A DNA stretch of 11,989 nucleotides, taken from contig JBHWPB010000146.1 of NCBI GenBank assembly GCA_043424675.1, forward strand, positions 1 to 11,989, in the 5' to 3' direction. The position numbers were made by a program, and so were the translations under genes. Shown piece after piece: positions 7,828 to 11,989 of this stretch; the stretch's first letter is position 1; each line of letters starts with the position of its first letter. The notes below the pieces were generated by a model, which was not told the DNA's origin, ran no database searches, and worked only from the letters and a program-made list of their open reading frames with translations. The stretch comes from JBHWPB01 sp043424675. GTDB taxonomy: Bacteria > Bacillota > Bacilli > Lactobacillales > Carnobacteriaceae_A.

Positions 7828-8622
7828 ATGGAATCTGAAAAAACTGATAAGGTTATTTCTTTTAACTCTTCTCAGCACAATAGACATAAAATTAAAAAAT
7901 ATTTACCTTATATCATCTGGATCACTTTCTGTCTGGTCGTCATTGCTGTATGTACTTATGTTATCAGTCCATTGAGTGATGTTGAGACTTTGAGTGTAGA
8001 AGGTAACCAAGAGGTTACAGATCAAGACCTTCTCTCACTTTCGCCTGCCCGCCCAGAGATGCCGGTATTTATCACTCTTCTAAATAAAGAAGAACTTGAA
8101 TCCCATTTAGAAAGCCAGCATCCTCAGGTAAAAAATGTCGAATTATCAGTGGAAAGTTGGAATGATCTTATATTTTCAATTGAAGAGTATCAAACCGTGG
8201 CTTATCTTGTAGAAGATGAACAATATTATAATGTTTTAGAAACAGGAGAAATATTAGAGAAACCACGTGAGATTTCTATCGGAAACCATCCTATTTTACA
8301 TAATTTTGAAGAGAGCGATGTTTTAGATCGTCTTTTGGATGAATTAGCTGACTTAGATTCTACTATCCAAGAATCTATTTCTGAAATAGAGTACAGTCCG
8401 CATGATTCTAATGAATATCGTGTGACTTTATATATGAATGATGGTTATAAAGTATATGCTTCTATTCCCACCTTCGCTGATCAGATGAGATATTATCCCG
8501 CTATGCGAGAAGCAATAGCCGGCAAACCGGGTGTCTTTCACCTCGAATCAGGAGCTTATTTTGAACCTTTAGAGAAAGAAGATGAGAAAACAAGAGAGTC
8601 ATCGGAAGAGGATGAGCGGTAA
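7828..8622 (+). CDS. divIB: Cell division protein DivIB (FtsQ family)
   Basis: DivIB is a bitopic divisome protein that works with FtsL and DivIC to connect the Z-ring to septal wall synthesis. The 264 residues show a basic cytoplasmic tail (1-25), one membrane segment (about 26-47), a POTRA domain (about 50-119, starting VETLSVEGNQEVT), a beta domain (about 120-240) and an acidic, probably unstructured tail (about 247-264) made largely of E, D, K, R and S. This alpha-beta-gamma layout is that of Firmicutes DivIB. The GAGGAG that ends murG (7814-7819) serves as its ribosome site, 8 bases before the ATG, so translation is probably coupled to murG. The sequence is divergent, as usual for the family; position between murG and ftsA supports the call. 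Confidence 0.94.
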   Translation: MESEKTDKVISFNSSQHNRHKIKKYLPYIIWITFCLVVIAVCTYVISPLSDVETLSVEGNQEVTDQDLLSLSPARPEMPVFITLLNKEELESHLESQHPQVKNVELSVESWNDLIFSIEEYQTVAYLVEDEQYYNVLETGEILEKPREISIGNHPILHNFEESDVLDRLLDELADLDSTIQESISEIEYSPHDSNEYRVTLYMNDGYKVYASIPTFADQMRYYPAMREAIAGKPGVFHLESGAYFEPLEKEDEKTRESSEEDER

Positions 8623-8640
8623 TAAGTAAGGTGGCATAGA

Positions 8641-8655
8641 ATGAATGTGAGGTAA
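8641..8655 (+). other. Possible micro-ORF MNVR in the ftsA leader
   Basis: ATG-AAT-GTG-AGG-TAA is preceded by TAAGGTGG (8627-8634) at good spacing. At four codons it cannot be called a gene by itself. It is recorded because a second SD-preceded micro-ORF lies in the same gap. It could be only a relic of sequence decay or chance. Confidence 0.15.
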
Positions 8656-8696
8656 ATTATTTTTTGCGTACAAATGTAGTGATAACAAGGAGTTTC

Positions 8697-8705
8697 TGTT
8701 AAAAT
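8697..8705 (+). promoter_or_regulatory. Candidate extended -10 element for ftsA
   Basis: TGTTAAAAT reads as TGn followed by TAAAAT, one mismatch from TATAAT. No good -35 lies 16-18 bases upstream (TAGTGA at 8677-8682 is the 17-bp match), which extended -10 promoters can tolerate. A competing candidate is TGGTAACAT at 8719-8727. Transcription from the first would start near 8712, giving a leader of about 80 nt before ftsA. Confidence 0.35.
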
Positions 8706-8724
8706 GGAAGTGGAGTTATGGTAA
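8704..8724 (+). other. Possible micro-ORF MEVELW in the ftsA leader
   Basis: Six codons and a TAA stop follow AAGGAG (8687-8692), which ends 11 bases before the ATG. It overlaps the candidate -10 at 8697-8705 and the GTGGAG/TTATGGTAA element, so it would be translated only from transcripts that start further upstream, in the operon. A leader-peptide role is speculative. Confidence 0.15.
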
Positions 8725-8782
8725 CATAGATTTATGTATAGATATTAATTTTAAAATAGTAGTTGACTTTATGATAATAATT

Positions 8783-8788
8783 GGGGGT
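8783..8788 (+). promoter_or_regulatory. Unusual G-rich ribosome binding site of ftsA
   Basis: GGGGGT sits 4-5 bases before the ATG at 8793. It departs from the AGGAGG-like sites of the neighbouring genes and would pair with the 16S rRNA tail through G-U pairs, so it may be weak. An in-frame TTG at 8781 would overlap this site and has no site of its own, which supports the ATG. Confidence 0.55.
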
Positions 8789-8792
8789 TTCC

Positions 8793-10112
8793 ATGGATAC
8801 ACAAAATAATATTTTGGCTAGCCTTGACATTGGAACCACTTCAATAAAAATAATAATTACAGAGTTTATTAACGGCCAGATGAATATTATTGGAGTAGGA
8901 AACGAGCCATCAAAAGGCATTAAAAAAGGAGTAATTGTTGATATAGAAGAAACGGTTACTTCTATTAAAAGAGCTATAACAATTGCTCAAGAAAAAGCAA
9001 ACAAAAAAATTCAAGAAGTGATAGTAGGTCTTCCAGCTGTCGATTTAGAGATAGACTATACCCATGTTTCTATTGATACTGGAGCAATTGACACTGAGTA
9101 TGATAACGCAGATATCGAACATATGATAGAAGTTATAAAGGAAAAAGATATACAGCAGGGAAGGACACTTGTCTCCGTTGTGCCAGAAGAATTTTATACA
9201 GATGGATTCGATGGAATAACTGATCCCAGACAAATGAGTGGAAGAAAGCTGGAGATGGATGCAGTTATTTACACTCTTCCCAGTTCTGTCGTGCACAATA
9301 CAGTAAAATGCGTGGAGGCAGCAGGGCTTTCTATTTATGATTTGGTTTTAGAACCCTTCGCTTTGGAGGCGGTTGCTTTAAGCGAAGAACAGAGCAAAAA
9401 AGGCGCGACTGTCATTGATCTGGGAGCAGGACAAGTTACGAGCTCTACTTTTCATGACGGAAAATTAAAACATTCATACTATCATCCTGAAGGCGGAAGT
9501 TATATTACGCAAGATATATCTGTAGTGCTAGAAATGAATAAAAGCGATAGTGAGAAACTGAAGCGTGATTATGGTTTTGCCAGCAGTATGTTATTAGAAG
9601 CAGACAATATCATCGAATATAGAAGTCGTGAAAACAATAGATTAAAAGAAATATCTGAAGTTTATCTGACAGAAATTATTGAAGCAAGGCTCATACAAAT
9701 ACTAACATCCATAAAAGATGAATTGGATGCAGTTCGTGCTAGAGAGCTGCCTGGAGGGATTGTTTTAACGGGGGGAACTGCTTCACTCCCAGGCATCAAA
9801 GAACTAGCAAGAGAAATATTGGCTAGAGATGTCTCTCTGTATATTCCGAATTATATGGGTATACGTTATCCATCTTTCTCTCATGCTATCGGCTTAATAG
9901 TTTACCAAACAAAAATATCTAGTCTTCAATACTATATAAATAGCTTTGTCATGCAACCTAAAGAGAAACAAAGTTCCTCAGATTATATTATAACTTCAGA
10001 TAACGAGCAAGTCACTTATTCACAGGAGCCAGATATTTACGAGGGTGAGTCTCGTAGTTCTGAGGTTTTAAATAAATTGAAAGAAATGTTATCTTCATTT
10101 TTCGGTGAATAG
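8793..10112 (+). CDS. ftsA: Cell division protein FtsA
   Basis: FtsA is an actin-like ATPase that anchors FtsZ filaments to the membrane and recruits later division proteins. The 439 residues match Gram-positive FtsA. It opens with the phosphate-1 motif ASLDIGTTSIKI (about 8-19); the phosphate-2 motif VIDLGAGQVTSS lies near 205-216, with A where many relatives have G; and the adenosine motif GGIVLTGGTASLPGIKEL is near 319-336. The C-terminus ends in an amphipathic helix, about LNKLKEMLSSFFGE, fitting the conserved membrane-targeting sequence, after a poorly conserved acidic linker (about 383-425). It follows a long gap and may have its own promoter; ftsZ begins 38 bases downstream. Identity is firm from motifs and from adjacency to ftsZ. 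Confidence 0.97.
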   Translation: MDTQNNILASLDIGTTSIKIIITEFINGQMNIIGVGNEPSKGIKKGVIVDIEETVTSIKRAITIAQEKANKKIQEVIVGLPAVDLEIDYTHVSIDTGAIDTEYDNADIEHMIEVIKEKDIQQGRTLVSVVPEEFYTDGFDGITDPRQMSGRKLEMDAVIYTLPSSVVHNTVKCVEAAGLSIYDLVLEPFALEAVALSEEQSKKGATVIDLGAGQVTSSTFHDGKLKHSYYHPEGGSYITQDISVVLEMNKSDSEKLKRDYGFASSMLLEADNIIEYRSRENNRLKEISEVYLTEIIEARLIQILTSIKDELDAVRARELPGGIVLTGGTASLPGIKELAREILARDVSLYIPNYMGIRYPSFSHAIGLIVYQTKISSLQYYINSFVMQPKEKQSSSDYIITSDNEQVTYSQEPDIYEGESRSSEVLNKLKEMLSSFFGE

Positions 10113-10125
10113 CAGAATAGAATTC

Positions 10126-10131
10126 TATAAT
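10126..10131 (+). promoter_or_regulatory. Possible weak ftsZ-proximal -10 element
   Basis: A perfect TATAAT lies in the short ftsA-ftsZ gap. The best upstream -35 match, TTCGGT at 10101-10106, is poor and 19 bases away, and there is no TG extension. In such AT-rich DNA this can arise by chance, so it is listed only as a candidate for extra ftsZ transcription. Confidence 0.25.
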
Positions 10132-10136
10132 GACTG

Positions 10137-10144
10137 TAGGAGGA
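10137..10144 (+). promoter_or_regulatory. Strong ribosome binding site that sets the ftsZ start
   Basis: TAGGAGGA ends 6 bases before the ATG at 10151 and is the closest match to the ideal site in the window, fitting the high protein level FtsZ needs. An in-frame ATG at 10130 would add seven residues but lacks a ribosome site and would place this sequence inside the gene. Confidence 0.8.
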
Positions 10145-10150
10145 ATATTA

Positions 10151-11377
10151 ATGGATTATGAATTAGACAACGACGCGAACAGAAGCGCAGTTATAAAAGT
10201 TATTGGAGTCGGAGGAGCTGGTGGAAATGCCGTTAATCGTATGATTGAAGAAGGTGTTGGCGGAGTAGAATTTATCGTAGCTAACACAGATACACAAGCC
10301 CTTGCAGCGAGCAGAGCTGAAGTGAAAATACAGTTGGGAGAAAAAATCTCTCGAGGTCTTGGAGCAGGTGCTAATCCTGAAGTAGGTAAGAAAGCTGCTG
10401 AAGAAAGTGAAGAAGTTATCGCTCGAGAACTAGAAGGCGCGGATATGATTTTTATAACAGCTGGAATGGGTGGTGGAACAGGGACAGGTGCGGCTCCTAT
10501 TATCGCTCGTGTAGCTGAAGAACTTGGCGCATTAACTGTAGGCGTCATCACCAGGCCTTTTACTTTCGAAGGTCCGCAGCGTTCTCGCTTTGCAGCAGAA
10601 GGTATTCAAAATATGAGAGAACATGTCGACACTTTAGTTATTATTTCTAACGACCGTCTACTTGAGATCGTAGATAAGAAAACGCCCATACTTGAAGCTT
10701 TCCGTGAAGCAGATAACGTATTACGACAAGGTGTTCAGGGGATTTCAGACCTGATCACATCACCGGGCTATGTTAACTTGGACTTCGCAGATGTCCAGAC
10801 AGTTATGAAAGATCAAGGTACAGCATTGATGGGAATTGGTTCGGGAACTGGAGAAGATCGAACTACAGAAGCAACAAAAGCCGCCATCTCTTCACCACTT
10901 CTTGACGTATCAATAGAAGGCGCTGAATCGGTCTTATTAAACATTGCTGGAAATGCAGACTTTTCATTATTTGAAGCACAAGATGCTGCAGATATCGTAA
11001 GTTCTGCAGCGCAGTCCGATGTCAACCTCATTTTCGGGACTTCTATTAATGAAGATTTAGAAGATGAAGTTATCGTAACGGTAATAGCTACAGGAATTGA
11101 TCCTGAAAATAGAAAGAAAAAAGATCACAGAAAGAATATTAATGAGGCTCAAGAAGAAATTTCTGAAGAAACTGAAAGTAAAGAAAATATCTCTAGCGAC
11201 CCTTTCGAGAATTGGGACATTCGTCAAGAAACATCACAAAGAAATCGTCAACAAGAATATAGAGAACAACCCGACGATAGAGAGACTGAAGAAGATTCTC
11301 CATCGAACGATGATATCTTCTCAGATGATGATGATCTAAATGTGCCGCCATTCTTCAGAAGACGTAGAAGAGACTAG
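10151..11377 (+). CDS. ftsZ: Cell division protein FtsZ
   Basis: FtsZ is the tubulin-like GTPase that forms the Z-ring at mid-cell. In the 408 residues: the GTP-binding domain begins IKVIGVGGAGGNAVNRM (15-31), the tubulin signature GGGTGTG is at 107-113, and the T7 loop NLDFADV (209-215) supplies the catalytic aspartates D211 and D214. After the folded part (to about 316) comes a charged, low-complexity linker of roughly 75 residues rich in E, D, N, Q, S, R and K. The conserved C-terminal peptide follows as DDLNVPPFFRRRRRD (about 394-408), the docking site for FtsA, SepF and others, with a second F where L is common and a run of five arginines. It lies between ftsA and sepF, 45 bases before the latter. 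The assignment is certain. Confidence 0.98.
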   Translation: MDYELDNDANRSAVIKVIGVGGAGGNAVNRMIEEGVGGVEFIVANTDTQALAASRAEVKIQLGEKISRGLGAGANPEVGKKAAEESEEVIARELEGADMIFITAGMGGGTGTGAAPIIARVAEELGALTVGVITRPFTFEGPQRSRFAAEGIQNMREHVDTLVIISNDRLLEIVDKKTPILEAFREADNVLRQGVQGISDLITSPGYVNLDFADVQTVMKDQGTALMGIGSGTGEDRTTEATKAAISSPLLDVSIEGAESVLLNIAGNADFSLFEAQDAADIVSSAAQSDVNLIFGTSINEDLEDEVIVTVIATGIDPENRKKKDHRKNINEAQEEISEETESKENISSDPFENWDIRQETSQRNRQQEYREQPDDRETEEDSPSNDDIFSDDDDLNVPPFFRRRRRD

Positions 11378-11422
11378 TACGGATGAGAATATACAGAATA
11401 TAATAAGAGAGAGGGATATGGG

Positions 11423-11863
11423 ATGAGTTTTAGAGATACGATGAATCGTTTTTTTGTAATTGATGATGTAGAAGAGCATGATTATGACGAAGGTGAACAT
11501 GAACAACCCAAACCATCACGTCAGTTTGACCGAGAATCTCATTCGACAAACCATCCACCAATACAAACTAAAGGTAATCTTGTGGCATTGAATAATAATC
11601 ATGTGCAGAATGAAGTTATTGTAATAGAACCACGAATCGCTTCAGAAGTGGAAAGCATTGCTGATACCTTATTAAAAGGTAAAATTGTTTTAGTAAATTT
11701 TAGAAAAGCTGAAACGCTCGATGCGCAAAAAATGATTGATTATTTAAATGGTGTTGTATACGCTATTCACGGTAATATTCAACGCGTAGGAGAAGAGATA
11801 TTTGTTCTCACACCCTCAAATGTCAAAGTTGATGGAGATGAACTCCTTCCTCTCTCTAAATAA
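11423..11863 (+). CDS. sepF: Cell division protein SepF
   Basis: SepF binds the FtsZ C-terminal peptide, bundles FtsZ filaments and tethers them to the membrane, partly overlapping FtsA in function. The 146 residues begin with a short amphipathic stretch, SFRDTMNRFFVIDD (2-15), expected to be the membrane-binding helix. A disordered acidic and polar linker follows (about 16-62). The globular DUF552/SepF core covers about 63-142, with EVIVIEPR (64-71), KGKIVLVNF (85-93), the region around KMIDYLNGVVYAI (103-115) and GNIQRVGEEIFVLTP (117-131). The ribosome site GAGGG (11411-11415) is 7 bases before the ATG. Its place between ftsZ and a YggT-family gene is the standard Firmicutes order, and cotranscription with ftsZ is likely. 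Confidence 0.96.
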   Translation: MSFRDTMNRFFVIDDVEEHDYDEGEHEQPKPSRQFDRESHSTNHPPIQTKGNLVALNNNHVQNEVIVIEPRIASEVESIADTLLKGKIVLVNFRKAETLDAQKMIDYLNGVVYAIHGNIQRVGEEIFVLTPSNVKVDGDELLPLSK

Positions 11864-11881
11864 AAGGAATGATGGATAAAG

Positions 11882-11989
11882 ATGAATATATTGTTTTTAT
11901 TGGAGAGAATTATTTTACAAGGGATTGATATTTACAGATTACTTTTAATTGTATATTTTTTCCTTTCTTGGATACCACAAGCGAGACGC
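11882..11989 (+). CDS. YggT/YlmG family membrane protein, 5' part only
   Basis: An open frame of 36 codons runs off the window end. It starts at ATG 11882, 18 bases after sepF; an in-frame stop at 11870-11872 rules out an earlier start. AAAGGA (11863-11868) is 13 bases upstream, rather far. The residues form one hydrophobic segment (about 18-32, ending YFFLSWIP) and then PQARR. The SW-P-AR pattern after the first membrane helix is typical of YggT/YlmG proteins, which normally have about 80-100 residues and two such helices, and whose gene usually follows sepF in Firmicutes. Function is not well defined; relatives are linked to division or membrane protein organisation. ylmH and divIVA would be expected next. 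Confidence 0.85.
   Translation, partial: MNILFLLERIILQGIDIYRLLLIVYFFLSWIPQARR

Larger units (their letters stand above)
8623..8792 (+). promoter_or_regulatory. Intergenic gap before ftsA, likely internal promoter region
   Basis: At 170 bases this is by far the longest internal gap in the cluster, where other gaps are 5-47 bases or overlaps. Promoter-like pieces are the extended -10 TGTTAAAAT at 8697-8705 and a second candidate TGGTAACAT at 8719-8727; neither has a good -35. TTGACT at 8763-8768 resembles a -35 but has no -10 downstream at workable spacing. GTGGAG (8710-8715) and TTATGGTAA (8716-8724) resemble parts of the mraZ control region. There is no clear terminator. A ftsA-ftsZ promoter upstream of ftsA is known in other Firmicutes, so internal initiation here is a reasonable inference, with the exact site uncertain. 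Confidence 0.5.

Noticed and set aside
8763..8778. TTGACT followed by GATAAT as a promoter for ftsA
   Set aside because: The two hexamers are only 4 bases apart, not 16-18, and a start here would leave almost no leader before the ribosome site.
10156..10551. 131-codon open frame on the minus strand inside ftsZ
   Set aside because: It lies wholly opposite the conserved GTPase domain of FtsZ and is dominated by A, P, S and T in low-complexity runs. It is the antisense shadow of a strongly constrained gene.
11097..11339. 80-codon + strand frame overlapping the ftsZ linker
   Set aside because: It is lysine- and isoleucine-rich low-complexity sequence in another frame of the FtsZ linker codons, with no ribosome site or recognisable domain.
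1..11989. A novel system, mobile element, CRISPR array, tRNA, rRNA or attachment site
   Set aside because: Every long frame is a known dcw gene in standard order. I see no direct-repeat arrays, transposase or integrase sequence, terminal inverted repeats, tRNA-like cloverleaf, or abrupt change in base composition.

Overview
The window is a single, tightly packed run of genes on the + strand: the division and cell wall (dcw) cluster of a low-GC Gram-positive bacterium. Order: mraZ, rsmH (mraW), ftsL, pbp2x-type transpeptidase gene, mraY, murD, murG, divIB (ftsQ), ftsA, ftsZ, sepF, and the first 36 codons of a YggT/YlmG-family gene cut by the window end. Low GC, AGGAGG-type ribosome binding sites, DivIB in place of a typical FtsQ, SepF, a PASTA-bearing division transpeptidase, and the absence of murE, ftsW, murB and spoVD from the cluster fit Lactobacillales. 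The protein sequences remind me of Carnobacteriaceae or Aerococcaceae, and several tails are very acidic, which could fit a salt- or alkali-tolerant member. The genus is inference only.

Layout: positions 1-192 hold no gene I can support. Positions 193-252 hold the probable operon promoter (TATAAT at 222-227), overlapped by three TGG-centred boxes at exact 10-bp spacing (193-218), the expected form of a MraZ operator. From 253 to 8622 eight genes follow with small gaps or ATGA overlaps (ftsL/pbp2x and murD/murG). The only sizeable internal gap (8623-8792) lies before ftsA and probably carries an internal promoter; it repeats a 9-mer of the mraZ promoter region. ftsA, ftsZ, sepF and yggT then follow. 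I see no convincing intrinsic terminator and no believable minus-strand gene.

How the genes work together: MraY, MurD and MurG carry out steps of lipid II synthesis (MurD in the cytoplasm, MraY and MurG at the membrane). The pbp2x product cross-links septal peptidoglycan, and FtsL and DivIB are bitopic divisome proteins thought to control septal synthesis. FtsZ forms the ring, and FtsA and SepF tether it to the membrane. RsmH methylates 16S rRNA, and MraZ is the likely regulator of the operon.

I looked for an undescribed system and found none. This is a conserved housekeeping locus. The points worth a second look are regulatory: the phased MraZ boxes, the partial second copy before ftsA, and two tiny SD-preceded reading frames in that same gap.
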